From Winogradskya consettensis (GTDB lineage: Bacteria > Actinomycetota > Actinomycetes > Mycobacteriales > Micromonosporaceae): a stretch of DNA of 64,000 nucleotides. The first letter of the stretch is position 1, and every line of letters begins with the position of its first letter. The translations under genes and the position numbers were made by a program. Below are positions 8,142 through 18,029 of this stretch, in pieces. The stretch covers positions 248,001 to 312,000 of the forward strand of contig NZ_BOQP01000017.1 of the NCBI RefSeq assembly GCF_018332715.1, in the 5' to 3' direction. The notes under the pieces are model-generated. The model was not told where the DNA came from. It did no database searches and saw only the letters and a list, made by a program, of their open reading frames with translations.

Positions 8142-8651
8142 CTTCCCCTGAGCTCGAAGCGCCTGCTCCTGCGCGAATGGCACGACGACGACGCCCCTTT
8201 TGTCCTCGACATGTGCTCACGGTGGGAGGTCCAGCGCTACATCGGACCCGAGCCGCGGGTGCTCGCCGACCTCGACGAGGCCCGGGCGCAGATCGGGCGC
8301 TGGCGGGGGCGCGCTGACGGCGTACGCGGCGTCTGGGCTGTGGAGAGTCTCGAGGGTGGGCAGTTGCTCGGCGCCCTGCTGCTCGTGGAGCTGGACGGCA
8401 CCGGCGACACCGAGATCGGCTGGTTCTTCCACCCCGACGCGTGGGGCAACGGCTACGCGGGCGAAGCGGCGCAGACGGTCCTGCGCTACGCGTTCGAGGC
8501 GGGCCTCGAGGAGACCTTCGCCGTCACCCACCCCGGCAACGAGGCCTCGCAGGCCGTCTGCCGCCGCCTCGGGATGACCGGGCAGGGCCGGACGGACCGC
8601 TACTACTCGATGACCTGCGAACTGTTCAGCCTGACCCGGCAGCCTTCGTGA
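8139..8651 (+). CDS. GNAT N-acetyltransferase, RimJ/RimL type
   Basis: A 170-residue acetyltransferase of the RimL-like GNAT group. LSSKRLLLREWHDDDAPFVL at the N terminus is the typical opening strand-helix, TEIGWFFHPDAWGNGYAGEA carries the acetyl-CoA-binding region near residue 95, and VTHPGNEASQAVCRRLGM is the conserved C-terminal N..S..v..klGm motif. It transfers acetyl from acetyl-CoA to an amine, possibly a ribosomal protein N terminus or a small molecule. Start ATG at 8139 was chosen because of the -10 hexamer six bases upstream. Its stop overlaps the GTG of the following HEAT gene, so both are co-translated. Confidence 0.85.
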   Translation: MLPLSSKRLLLREWHDDDAPFVLDMCSRWEVQRYIGPEPRVLADLDEARAQIGRWRGRADGVRGVWAVESLEGGQLLGALLLVELDGTGDTEIGWFFHPDAWGNGYAGEAAQTVLRYAFEAGLEETFAVTHPGNEASQAVCRRLGMTGQGRTDRYYSMTCELFSLTRQPS

Positions 8652-10405
8652 CGCGGCCGGCATCGCCGACGAAATGGGAATGGCTGGAAGCGGCCATCAC
8701 CTCGGGCGAGGTCCTGCTCCCCGGCAGCGAGTCGCGGTCCCACATCTTCCACTTCATCCGGGCCGACCGGAACGGCCCGCTGACCGATCGCCTGCTGACC
8801 TTCACCACCCACCACCGCGCATCAGTACGCCGGACCGCGCTGACGTTGCTGGATGAGTTGTCCTTCCAGGAACCCGGCTGGCCCGTGGTGGCAGACAACG
8901 TCGCGCTTGCTTTGAAAGACGTGGATCCACCCGTACGCCGTACCGCAGCGACGTTACCGGCGCGTACCGCCGAACCCGCGCGAGCCATGGCAGCGTTGCA
9001 CTCCTCGACCGACCCCGATGTCCGGATCGCTCTCGTGGACGCCATTGCTTGGGACGACGTCCCGCAGGGGCACGACGTCCTGGAACGCCTGCGGTCGGAT
9101 CCTGTTCCGGGTGTCCGGCTGCTCGCCACCCTCGCCATGATGGGCAAGGATTCGGCGGCGCTGGATGCCTCGGTCCGCGCAGACCTCGAGGTCTGCGCCG
9201 GAGTTCTGGACGCGCCGGGATCGCGCCTCGCGCTGACGCCGGGGCAGCGCTGGGCGCGGGCGCTGAACGGCCTCGACCGGGAGGAGGACTGTTACGCCTG
9301 GGTGGGACGTCTGACGAGCCCGGCCGAGAGGACCCCGATGAGGGTCGAAGGCGTACGGATGGCGGTCGAGGCGATGCGGCAGTGGCGCGCCGCGCCGGAC
9401 CGGCTGACGCCGACGCTGACCGGTCTCCTGAACGCGGAGGACGTACGGCCGGCGGCTCTGCACGCCCTGGCGGCATCGTTGACCGCGTCCCGGCTGGCCG
9501 CCGACGACCTCGTGGCGACGCTGGACGACCCGCAGCTCGGCACGGTGGCCGCTGTCGCGCTGGGCAGCATCGGCGACCACCGAGCGCTACCCCAGCTGGT
9601 ACGGCTGATGGTCGCCGGCAGCGACGACCCCCGGCTGCTGGAAGCGTTCCGGGCGGTTGCCGCCGCCGGCGCCGACCCGCGGGAACCGGTGGCAGCCGTT
9701 CGGCAGATCCTCGCCGCGCTTCCGGCATCGTGCGCGCCGGAAATGCCGATGCGGGTGCTGGCCGCGTTCGGTCCGGGCTCGGCCGCCGCGGTGCCGGAGC
9801 TCATCGCCAGGCTTCAGGGAGCGGAGAACGACACCCCGGACTGGGCGATCCACGTCCTGCGACGGATCGGCCCGGGTGCCGCGGCGGCCGTTCCCGAGCT
9901 GCTGCGGTATCCGATTCAAAGCGCGGTGTTCGCGCTGCTCACCATCACGTCGGACCGCGAGGTGGCCGACCGGTACCTCGCCGCGCGCCCGGAGCAGCCT
10001 CACCGTGGCCGGGCCGCCTCGGCGATGCTGACCTGGATCGCCGAGCACGGGCACGCCGGGCTCACCGCTCGCCAGCACCGGCAGCTGCGGAGCTTGTTCG
10101 GCGTTCCCGGGGCCGGGCAGGTGGAGTCGGCCCGCGCACTGTGGATGCACGAGGGTCCCGGGGTTGCCGCTGAACTGCTGGAGGTCCTGCCGGAATACCT
10201 GTCCGACGACGTGTACGCGCCCGAGGTGCTGCGGGTGTTCGCGGAGATGGAACCGTACGCGCGGCCCGTCCTCGACCGGCTGGATCGGTGGGTGGCGGGG
10301 CGGCGTCGGGCCGGGTTCCATATCGGGGATGCCGATGCTGCGATGCGTACGGATGAGAGGGTGCACGCCGCGATGACCGCCAGCCGGAAGCGGATCACCG
10401 GGTGA
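8648..10405 (+). CDS. HEAT-repeat protein, large
   Basis: The start is GTG at 8648, whose GTGA overlaps the GNAT stop, giving 585 residues. The protein is an array of HEAT-like helix pairs: HHRASVRRTALTLLDEL, LKDVDPPVRRTAATLPA, STDPDVRIALVDAIAWDDV, DDPQLGTVAAVALGSIGDHR and AFGPGSAAAVPELIARLQGA, with eight or more units over about residues 50-500. No enzymatic motif is seen. Translational coupling to the acetyltransferase suggests the two act together, perhaps with the repeat protein presenting the substrate; that is inference only. Confidence 0.78.
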   Translation: MTRPASPTKWEWLEAAITSGEVLLPGSESRSHIFHFIRADRNGPLTDRLLTFTTHHRASVRRTALTLLDELSFQEPGWPVVADNVALALKDVDPPVRRTAATLPARTAEPARAMAALHSSTDPDVRIALVDAIAWDDVPQGHDVLERLRSDPVPGVRLLATLAMMGKDSAALDASVRADLEVCAGVLDAPGSRLALTPGQRWARALNGLDREEDCYAWVGRLTSPAERTPMRVEGVRMAVEAMRQWRAAPDRLTPTLTGLLNAEDVRPAALHALAASLTASRLAADDLVATLDDPQLGTVAAVALGSIGDHRALPQLVRLMVAGSDDPRLLEAFRAVAAAGADPREPVAAVRQILAALPASCAPEMPMRVLAAFGPGSAAAVPELIARLQGAENDTPDWAIHVLRRIGPGAAAAVPELLRYPIQSAVFALLTITSDREVADRYLAARPEQPHRGRAASAMLTWIAEHGHAGLTARQHRQLRSLFGVPGAGQVESARALWMHEGPGVAAELLEVLPEYLSDDVYAPEVLRVFAEMEPYARPVLDRLDRWVAGRRRAGFHIGDADAAMRTDERVHAAMTASRKRITG

Positions 10406-10456
10406 ATCGGTGAGTGCCCGAAACTGGGATCGGACATGGGGCGCAACCTGTGGAAT

Positions 10457-10486
10457 ACTTCCGGTCCTCGGTTCCGAAAGTTACGA
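10457..10486. promoter_or_regulatory. Candidate LacI operators upstream of lacI-1
   Basis: CCGAAAGTTACGA at 10474-10486 matches the regulon palindrome CCGRAASTTYCGG at 11 of 13 positions, and a half-site ACTTCCGG lies at 10457-10464. The site abuts the ribosome-binding sequence GAGGAGG of the regulator gene, which suggests autoregulation. Confidence 0.55.
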
Positions 10487-10496
10487 GGAGGGGCCC

Positions 10497-11491
10497 GTGG
10501 CCCGCGTGACCATCGCCGCGATCGCAAGTGAGGCCGGCGTCTCTGTGCCGACCGTGTCCCGGGTGCTGAACGGGCGGGCGGACGTCGCCCCGCAGACCCG
10601 GGAGCTTGTGGAGAAGTTGCTGAAACAGCACGGGTACCGGCGGCGGGCGTCTCGTCAGCAGCCGGGGCGGGCCGCGCTGGTCGACCTGGTGTTCAACGAC
10701 CTGGACAGTCCGTGGGCGGTGGAGCTGATCCGCGGGGTCGAGGATGTCATGCACGCGTCCGGGGTGGGGACGGTCGTGTCGGCGGTGCACCGCAAGTCGG
10801 CGGCGACGCGGCAGTGGCTGCAGAATCTGTACGCGCGGCAGTCCGACGGCGTGATCTTCGTGACCTCCGACCTGACCACCCCGGTGTACGCCGAGCTGCA
10901 ACGGCTCAACATCCCGGTGGTGGTGGTCGATCCGGCCGGTGGCGCGCCGCTCGACATCCCGACGATCGGGGCGACGAACTGGGCCGGGGGGCTGTCCGCG
11001 ACGCGGCATCTGACCGCGCTCGGGCATCGCCGGATCGGGTTCATCGCCGGCCCCAAGGAGCTGCTGTGCAGCCGGGCGCGCCTCGACGGGTACCGGGCGG
11101 GGCTCGAGCACTCCGACGAGAGCCTGATCCGGCAGGGCGATTTCCTCTACGAGTCGGGCTTCACCAGCGGCATGTCGCTGCTGGAGATGCCGGAGCCACC
11201 CACCGCGGTGTTCGCGTCCAGCGACACCATGGCGCTCGGCGTCTACGAGGCGGCGCGGCACCGGGGTCTGCGGGTGCCGGACGACCTGAGTGTCATCGGC
11301 TTCGACGACCTGCCGGAGGCGCGCTGGGCCTCTCCCCCGCTGACCACCGTCCGCCAGCCCCTGGCCGAGATGGGCGGGCTCGCGGCCCGCACCGCCCTGC
11401 GGCTCGCGCAGGGCGGTGACATCGAGACCCCGCGGGTGGAGCTGGCCACCGAACTCGTCGTCCGCGACAGCACAGCCCCACCGAAAACCGT

Positions 11492-11495
<4 letters not shown>
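10497..11495 (+). CDS. LacI-family transcriptional regulator (paralogue 1)
   Basis: 332 residues. The N-terminal LacI helix-turn-helix IAAIASEAGVSVPTVSRVLN spans about residues 6-25 and is followed by a periplasmic-binding-protein-like effector domain with GVIFVTS, VVVVDPAGG, GHRRIGFIAGP and PDDLSVIGFDDLPEARW. It is strikingly similar to the second LacI gene 1.3 kb downstream, for example in YRAGLE, GLRVPDDLSVIGFDD and PPLTTVRQPLxEMGGLAARTxLRLA. Start is GTG at 10497 with GAGGAGG about six bases before it. It probably senses a sugar imported by the ABC system downstream. Its stop overlaps the convergent secreted-protein stop within TTAG. Confidence 0.92.
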
Positions 11496-12544
<1,049 letters not shown>

Positions 12545-12658
12545 GCGTTCTCCCACGGGATCGAAGAGATAGATCGATGGCAATCTAAGAGATCGAGCGG
12601 GTCCGTGGCGTGTCCGGCGGGCGAAGAATCCATGGATGGAACCTGACCGGACGATCGG

Positions 12659-12748
12659 CCGGAAGTTTCGGTGGCACGTGAACAGGTTGACTGCAATCGA
12701 TTCGTTCAATACCTTCCGGAAGGAAAGCTGGTGAACCGCAACTTCCGG
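12659..12748. promoter_or_regulatory. Operator cluster between the secreted gene and lacI-2
   Basis: CCGGAAGTTTCGG at 12659-12671, the perfect palindrome CCTTCCGGAAGG at 12712-12723 and the half-site AACTTCCGG at 12740-12748 lie in the 211-bp divergent gap. AATCGATT, a CG-centred LacI-like core, lies at about 12695-12702. The last site almost touches the lacI-2 start codon. Confidence 0.65.
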
Positions 12749-12755
12749 AACCCGG

Positions 12756-13775
12756 GTGAGCACAGTGGACGATGGGCGGCGCGTCACCATGTCGGCTGTC
12801 GCCCGCGCGGCCGGGGTGTCGGTTCCCACCGTGTCGCGGGTGCTCAACGGGCACCCGGACGTGTCGGCGCCGACCCGGATCCGGGTCGAGGCCGCGTTGC
12901 GGGAGAACGGTTACCGGCGGCGGGCGGCGCGGCGCTCCGGGCGTACCCTCCTGGTCGATGTGGTCTTTGATGATCTTTATTGCCCGTGGGCGGTCGAGGT
13001 TATCCGGGGCATCGAGGACGTGACGCGGGCCGCCGGGATCGGCACGGTGGTCTCGGCGGTGCATCGTGCCCCGATCGCGTGGCAGCGCTGGCTGGGCAAC
13101 CTGCGGACCCGGTCGGCGGCCGGGGTGATCGCCGCCAACGCCGTGCTCAGCGTCGAGGTCCTGGCCGAGCTGTCGCGGCTGCGCGTCCCGCTCGTGCTGG
13201 TCGATCCGGTGACCCCGGCCGGGGCGGGCGTGCCGGCGATCGGCGCGACGAACTGGGCCGGCGCGCTGGGCGCCACGGAACACCTGATCGAACTTGGACA
13301 TCGGCGGATCGGTTTCATCGGCGGGCCGGCGCACGTGCTGTGCAGCCGGGCGCGGTTCGACGGGTACCGGGCCGGGCTCGAGGCCGCGGGGCTCGAGGCA
13401 GATCCCGCCCTGATCCGGGAAGGCGATTTCTACCATGAGTCCGGATTCTCCGCGGCCACCGAACTGCTGGCCCAGGCGCGCCCGCCGACGGCGCTCTTCG
13501 TCGCGAGTGATCAGATGGCGCTCGGTGCCTGCGAGGCCGTGCGACGGCGGGGCCTGCGGGTGCCCGCCGACGTGAGCGTGGTCGGCTTCGACGACGTGCC
13601 CGAGGCGCGGTGGTCCTCACCCCCGCTGACCACGGTGCGCCAGCCGCTGCTCGAGATGGGCGGGCTGGCCGCCCGGACGGTGTTGCGCCTGGCAGGGGAC
13701 GACGGCGTGGTGCCCGTACACGGCATGGAGCTTCCGACCTCGCTGATCAGGCGTGGGACGACTGCCCGAATCTGA
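12756..13775 (+). CDS. LacI-family transcriptional regulator (paralogue 2)
   Basis: 339 residues with the helix-turn-helix MSAVARAAGVSVPTVSRVLN at about residues 12-31 and a sugar-binding domain containing LVDPVTPAG, GHRRIGFIGGP and PADVSVVGFDDVPEARW. It is a close paralogue of the LacI protein encoded just upstream. The recognition helices read VSVPTVSRVLN in both, so they probably bind the same operators. Start is GTG at 12756 without a clear ribosome binding site; ATG at 12789 would remove part of the arm before the helix-turn-helix and is less likely. It lies directly upstream of the sugar ABC genes, whose promoter carries two matching sites. Confidence 0.92.
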   Translation: MSTVDDGRRVTMSAVARAAGVSVPTVSRVLNGHPDVSAPTRIRVEAALRENGYRRRAARRSGRTLLVDVVFDDLYCPWAVEVIRGIEDVTRAAGIGTVVSAVHRAPIAWQRWLGNLRTRSAAGVIAANAVLSVEVLAELSRLRVPLVLVDPVTPAGAGVPAIGATNWAGALGATEHLIELGHRRIGFIGGPAHVLCSRARFDGYRAGLEAAGLEADPALIREGDFYHESGFSAATELLAQARPPTALFVASDQMALGACEAVRRRGLRVPADVSVVGFDDVPEARWSSPPLTTVRQPLLEMGGLAARTVLRLAGDDGVVPVHGMELPTSLIRRGTTARI

Positions 13776-13784
13776 AACTTCCGG
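13772..13784. promoter_or_regulatory. LacI operator at the lacI-2 stop codon
   Basis: CTGAAACTTCCGG overlaps the TGA stop of lacI-2 and lies about 120 bp upstream of the ABC promoter. It differs by one base from the site before the GH3 gene (CTGAAACTTTCGG). Confidence 0.6.
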
Positions 13785-13902
13785 GATGCATTCTCGGTGA
13801 TCCGGAAACATCTGCGTGATCAACTTCGGCCCTTCCATGGGAGCGGTCCCACCGGTCGCGAAGTCGGCTTTTCGTGTGTCGGCACGAAGGCCGTTGAGAC
13901 CC

Positions 13903-13976
13903 TTGACACACTCGCGCCGAAACCCTACGTTAACGAAATCTCTCGATAACTTACGGCCTCATTTCGAAACTTCCGG
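13903..13976 (+). promoter_or_regulatory. Promoter and operator of the sugar ABC operon
   Basis: TTGACA at 13903-13908, a 17-bp spacer and TACGTT at 13926-13931 form a near-consensus housekeeping promoter. The operator TCGAAACTTCCGG at 13964-13976 lies about 25 bases downstream of the expected transcription start, a good repressor position. Confidence 0.75.
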
Positions 13977-14022
13977 TGCCAGTTTCGCCGCACTACCGCG
14001 GCTAAAGAGCATGGAGACCAAC

Positions 14023-15360
14023 GTGGCAGGCAACTCATATTCCCGGCGTAACTTCCTCACCCTGGTAGCAGGCACCAGCGCTGCCGCCACCCTGGCGGCC
14101 TGCGGCAGCTCCGGTCCGAGCACCGGTGGCGGCGGCGGTGACAGCAAGGGTGCGGCGAGCTACTGGTACCTCACCGGTCAGCCCAACGAGGGCATCCGCA
14201 CCGCGACCGTCGAGCGGTTCAACAAGGCCAACCCCGACACCAAGATCGCTCCGAACGCCTTCGCCAACGACGCGTACAAGCAGAAGATCAAGACGGCCCT
14301 CGGCGCCGGCCAGGCACCGACCCTGATCTGGGGCTGGGGCGGCGGCGGCCTGAAGAGCTGGGTCGAGGCCGGCCAGGTCGAGGACCTCACCTCGTGGTTC
14401 ACCGAGAACGCCGCGGTCAAGGACCGGCTGTTCCCGACCTCGTTCGGTGCCGCCACGATCAACAACAAGATCTACGCGATGCCCGCCGAGACGGTCGCGC
14501 CGATCGTCCTGTTCTACAACAAAGAGGTCTTCGAGAAGGCCGGAGCGCAGCCGCCCCAGTCGTGGGCCGACATCATGAACCTCGTCGAGGTCTTCAAGGC
14601 CAAGAAGGTCGCGCCGTTCTCGCTGGCCGGGCAGTCCCGCTGGACCAACATGATGTGGCTGGAGTTCCTCTTCGACCGCATCGGCGGCAGCGAGGTCTTC
14701 CAGGCCGTCTTCGAGGGTGAGAAGGACGCCTGGTCGAACCCGTCCGCCAAGCTCGCGCTCACCAAGATGCAGGAGCTGATCAAGGCCGACGGCTTCATCA
14801 AGGGCTTCTCCTCGATCGCCGCGGACGCCAACGCCGACCAGGCGCTGCTCTACACCGGCAAGGCCGCGATGATGCTGCACGGCACCTGGACCTACGGCAG
14901 CATGGCCTCCGACGGCGGCGACTTCGTCAAGAGCGGCAAGCTCGGCTACATGAACTTCCCCGCGGTCGAGGGCGGCAAGGGCGACCCGAGCGACACCGTC
15001 GGCAACCCCGGGCAGTATCTCGCCATCTCCTCCAAGGCCACCGCGGAGCAGAAGGACGTAGCCAAGAAGTTCTTCCAGAGCGCTGTGCTCGACGACACCG
15101 AGATCAAGTCGTTCCTCGACACCGGCTCCGTGCCGATCGTCAAGGGCACCGAGACGCAGATCGCCGCGTCGAAGGACCCCGAGTTCCTCAAGTTCGTCTA
15201 CGACACCTCGGTCAACGCGAAGGTCTTCGCGCAGTCCTGGGACCAGGCGCTGAGCCCGACCGCCGCCGAGACGCTGCTGGACACCATCGCCAAGTTCTTC
15301 CAGCTCAACATCGGCCCCGACCAGTTCATCACCACCATGAACGGGGTCATCGGGAAATGA
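14023..15360 (+). CDS. Sugar ABC transporter, solute-binding lipoprotein
   Basis: 445 residues from GTG at 14023, which has GGAGA six to ten bases upstream; ATG at 14011 is the alternative. The N terminus SYSRRNFLTLVAGTSAAATLAAC joins a twin-arginine motif to a lipobox (LAAC), so it is likely a Tat-exported lipoprotein. The body is a family 1 (CUT1) oligosaccharide-binding protein: TVERFNKANPDTKIAPN, APTLIWGWGGGGLKSWVEAG and YAMPAETVAPIVLFYNKEVF. The opening GQPNEGIRTATVERFNKANP resembles actinobacterial xylobiose-type binders (BxlE) as I recall them, but the sugar is not proven. First gene of a three-gene operon. The ATPase is absent, as usual where a shared MsiK serves several importers. 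Confidence 0.92.
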   Translation: MAGNSYSRRNFLTLVAGTSAAATLAACGSSGPSTGGGGGDSKGAASYWYLTGQPNEGIRTATVERFNKANPDTKIAPNAFANDAYKQKIKTALGAGQAPTLIWGWGGGGLKSWVEAGQVEDLTSWFTENAAVKDRLFPTSFGAATINNKIYAMPAETVAPIVLFYNKEVFEKAGAQPPQSWADIMNLVEVFKAKKVAPFSLAGQSRWTNMMWLEFLFDRIGGSEVFQAVFEGEKDAWSNPSAKLALTKMQELIKADGFIKGFSSIAADANADQALLYTGKAAMMLHGTWTYGSMASDGGDFVKSGKLGYMNFPAVEGGKGDPSDTVGNPGQYLAISSKATAEQKDVAKKFFQSAVLDDTEIKSFLDTGSVPIVKGTETQIAASKDPEFLKFVYDTSVNAKVFAQSWDQALSPTAAETLLDTIAKFFQLNIGPDQFITTMNGVIGK

Positions 15361-16283
15361 CGTCGCTCGCTGCGCCCCCTGTGCGGGTGGTTGCGCCCTC
15401 CACCGACACCGGGGGGCGCAGCGGCCGCGTCACCTGGATGGCCGTTCCCGCCCTGCTGATGTTCCTCGCGTTCGCCGTGGTGCCGCTGCTCGGCGTGCTC
15501 GCCCTCAGCTTCACCACGTGGGACGGCCTCGGCGCCGTGCACCCGAGCGGGCTGACCAGCTGGCGCGCGGTGCTGGCAGACCCCGGCCTGCTGCACACCA
15601 TCGGCGTCACTTTCCTGATCATGGGACTGTCCTGGATCTTCCAGACCCCGCTCAGCCTGCTGATCGGGGTATTCCTCGCCGGTCACCAGCGCTACCGGGA
15701 GTTCCTCGCCGTCCTCTACTTCATCCCGCTGCTGCTCAGCTCCGCCGCCATCGCCATCACCTTCAAGGCGCTGCTCGACCCCAACTTCGGGATCGGCGCC
15801 GGCCTCGGGCTGCCGATCCTGGCCCAGGACTGGCTCGGTGACAGCAAACTCGCGGTCGGTGTCGTCGTCTTCGTGGTCTCCTGGCAGTTCATCCCGTTCC
15901 ACTCGCTGATCTACCAGGGCGGCGTGCGGCAGATCCCGGCCTCGCTCTACGAGGCGGCGCAGATCGACGGTGCCGGCCGGTTCCGCCAGTTCCTCAGCAT
16001 CACGCTGCCCCAGCTCAAATACACGATCATCACCTCGTCCACGCTGATGGTGGTCGGCTCGCTGACCTTCTTCGACCTCATCTTCATCCTGACCTCAGGC
16101 GGGCCCGCCGACGCCACCTCGGTGCTGGCGCTCGACATGTACCAGCGCGGCTTCCAGGCCAGCCTGATGGGTCCCGCCAGCGTGATCGCGGTGATCCTCG
16201 TCCTGACCGGTCTCGTCCTCGCCCTCGTGCTGCGCCGCCTCGGCGGGGGCAGCGGCGACGACAGCCAGCTCGAAGGAGCCTGA
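15357..16283 (+). CDS. Sugar ABC transporter permease (MalF/BxlF-like)
   Basis: 308 residues with six predicted membrane helices. The EAA-loop for ATPase contact is ASLYEAAQIDGAGRFRQFLS near residue 195. The N terminus RVTWMAVPALLMFLAF and the stretch GLTSWRAVLADPGLLHTIGV are typical of the first CUT1 permease. ATG at 15357 overlaps the upstream stop as ATGA, so it is translationally coupled to the binding protein. It forms the inner-membrane channel with the next gene product. Confidence 0.93.
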   Translation: MTSLAAPPVRVVAPSTDTGGRSGRVTWMAVPALLMFLAFAVVPLLGVLALSFTTWDGLGAVHPSGLTSWRAVLADPGLLHTIGVTFLIMGLSWIFQTPLSLLIGVFLAGHQRYREFLAVLYFIPLLLSSAAIAITFKALLDPNFGIGAGLGLPILAQDWLGDSKLAVGVVVFVVSWQFIPFHSLIYQGGVRQIPASLYEAAQIDGAGRFRQFLSITLPQLKYTIITSSTLMVVGSLTFFDLIFILTSGGPADATSVLALDMYQRGFQASLMGPASVIAVILVLTGLVLALVLRRLGGGSGDDSQLEGA

Positions 16284-16285
16284 CG

Positions 16286-17173
16286 TTGGCCACCATGACC
16301 ACGGTCGTTCCCACGCAGCACAAGAAGACCGCAGCGCCCCAGCGCCGCCGGTCGCGTAACCTCAACTGGCTCGGCGGCTCGCTGTCCTGGCTCTGGTTGT
16401 TCGTCGTGATGCTGCCGGTCTACTGGATCGTCATCACCAGCTTCAAGCAACAGAGCAACTACTACGTGCAGAATCCGCTGGCGCCGCCGTCCGAGGCGAC
16501 CCTGTCCAACTACCGGCTGGTCATCGAGTCGGACTTCGCCCGGTACTTCGTCAACAGCGTCATCGTCACGATCGGCGCGGTGCTGCCGGCGGTGCTGATC
16601 AGCTTCATGGCGGCGTACGCGATCATCCGCGCCGGGCGCCGCAGCCGCTTCCTCAGGCTGACCAACTCGCTGTTCCTGATGGGCCTGGCGATCCCGCTGC
16701 AGGCGGTGATCATCCCGGTCTACCTGATCATCATCCGGCTGCAGATGTACGACACCCTGCTCGCGATCATCCTGCCCTCGATCGCGTTCTCCATCCCGCT
16801 GTCGGTCCTGGTGCTGTCGAACTTCATCCGCGACGTGCCCCGAGAACTGTTCGAGAGCATGCGCATGGACGGCGCGACCGAATGGGGCACGCTGTGGCAC
16901 CTGGCGTTCCCGCTGACCCGCCCCGCCCTGGTCACCGTCACGATCTACAACGGGCTCGGCATCTGGAACGGCTTCCTGCTGCCGCTGATCCTCACCCAGT
17001 CGGCCGACCAGCGCACCATGCCCCTCGCCCTCTGGGACTTCCAGGGTCAGTACGGCGTCAACGTCCCCGCCGTGGCCGCCTCGGTCGTCCTCACCACCCT
17101 GCCCATCCTCATCCTCTATGCCATCGGCCGCCGCCAGCTCCTCAGCGGCCTGACCGCGGGCTTCAGCAAGTAG
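16286..17173 (+). CDS. Sugar ABC transporter permease (MalG/BxlG-like)
   Basis: 295 residues with six membrane helices and the EAA loop ELFESMRMDGATEWGTLWHL near residue 190. LAPPSEATLSNYRLVIESDF and the C-terminal GLTAGFSK are diagnostic for the second CUT1 permease. Start is TTG at 16286, seven bases after GAAGGAG; ATG at 16295 is possible but too far from that site. Two bases separate it from the previous gene. No ATPase gene follows; the next gene is a dipeptidase with its own promoter. Confidence 0.92.
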   Translation: MATMTTVVPTQHKKTAAPQRRRSRNLNWLGGSLSWLWLFVVMLPVYWIVITSFKQQSNYYVQNPLAPPSEATLSNYRLVIESDFARYFVNSVIVTIGAVLPAVLISFMAAYAIIRAGRRSRFLRLTNSLFLMGLAIPLQAVIIPVYLIIIRLQMYDTLLAIILPSIAFSIPLSVLVLSNFIRDVPRELFESMRMDGATEWGTLWHLAFPLTRPALVTVTIYNGLGIWNGFLLPLILTQSADQRTMPLALWDFQGQYGVNVPAVAASVVLTTLPILILYAIGRRQLLSGLTAGFSK

Positions 17174-17200
17174 CCACCATCCACAGCGGACGATCTCCGG

Positions 17201-17216
17201 TATAACTGTCCGCATG
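17201..17216 (+). promoter_or_regulatory. Leaderless-type -10 element of the dipeptidase gene
   Basis: TATAAC at 17201-17206, seven bases, ATG at 17214, with no Shine-Dalgarno. Confidence 0.5.
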
Positions 17217-18020
17217 AGGCTCCAACGCGTCGCCGCAGCCGTTCTCCTAGCCCTGGCCGTGCTCGCCCCGGTGAGCACGGCCAGTGCGGCTCCCCTCCCG
17301 TCGTCGCTCCGCCTGTCATCGATCCGGCCGTCGTCGCTCCCACCCGGTTTCGTGGTGGTCTCGCAGCGCGATCCGTCGATCCTGCACGACATCCGCTACG
17401 CCACGGCCCACAACTTCCTCGGCCGCCCCGTCGCGGGATACCAGGAACCCCTCTGCGTCCTCACCCGCGAGGCCGCCACAGCTCTGATCAAGGCCCAGCG
17501 AGAGGTACGCCGTCAGGGCTACACCCTCAAGGTCTACGACTGCTACCGCCCGCAACGCGCGGTCAACGACTTCATCGCCTGGGCCGAGGACCTAGACGAC
17601 ACCCTCACAAAGGCGGAGTTCTACCCGACGCTCGACAAGTCGGTCCTGTTCGACCTGGGCTACATCGCCGAACGCTCCGGCCACAGCCGCGGCAGCACCC
17701 TCGACCTCACCCTGGTCAAACTCCCCCCGAAGCCGCAGCGCCCATACCTCCCCGGCGAGCCGCTCCAGCCCTGCACCAACCCCGTGAGCGCCCGCTTCCC
17801 CGACAATTCCATCAACATGGGTACGGGCTACGACTGCTTCGACACCCTCGCCAACACCCTCGACCCCCGCATCACCGGCGCCCCACTCGCCAACCGCCTC
17901 ACACTCAAGCAGGCCATGACCAACGCCGGCTTCACCAACTTCGACCTCGAGTGGTGGCACTACACCCTCGCCGGCGAGCCCTACCCGGACACCTACTTCG
18001 ATTTCCCGGTCGCGCATTGA
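17214..18020 (+). CDS. Secreted D-alanyl-D-alanine dipeptidase (VanX-like, peptidase M15D)
   Basis: 268 residues with a Sec signal peptide (residues 1-25, ending STASA). The zinc site is SGHSRGSTLDLTL (His and Asp ligands) and EWWHY (catalytic Glu, third His ligand) near residues 160-245. YDCYRPQRAV carries the conserved Arg that stabilises the transition state. In VanX the reaction is hydrolysis of D-Ala-D-Ala. An exported form more likely recycles or trims peptidoglycan-derived dipeptides than confers vancomycin resistance, and no vanH or vanA is nearby. Leaderless start at ATG 17214. Confidence 0.88.
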   Translation: MRLQRVAAAVLLALAVLAPVSTASAAPLPSSLRLSSIRPSSLPPGFVVVSQRDPSILHDIRYATAHNFLGRPVAGYQEPLCVLTREAATALIKAQREVRRQGYTLKVYDCYRPQRAVNDFIAWAEDLDDTLTKAEFYPTLDKSVLFDLGYIAERSGHSRGSTLDLTLVKLPPKPQRPYLPGEPLQPCTNPVSARFPDNSINMGTGYDCFDTLANTLDPRITGAPLANRLTLKQAMTNAGFTNFDLEWWHYTLAGEPYPDTYFDFPVAH

Positions 18021-18029
18021 GGCCCTGCC

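Noticed and set aside
17214..18020. Vancomycin-resistance gene vanX
   Set aside because: The protein has a signal peptide and lacks vanH/vanA neighbours, so resistance by depleting cytoplasmic D-Ala-D-Ala is unlikely.
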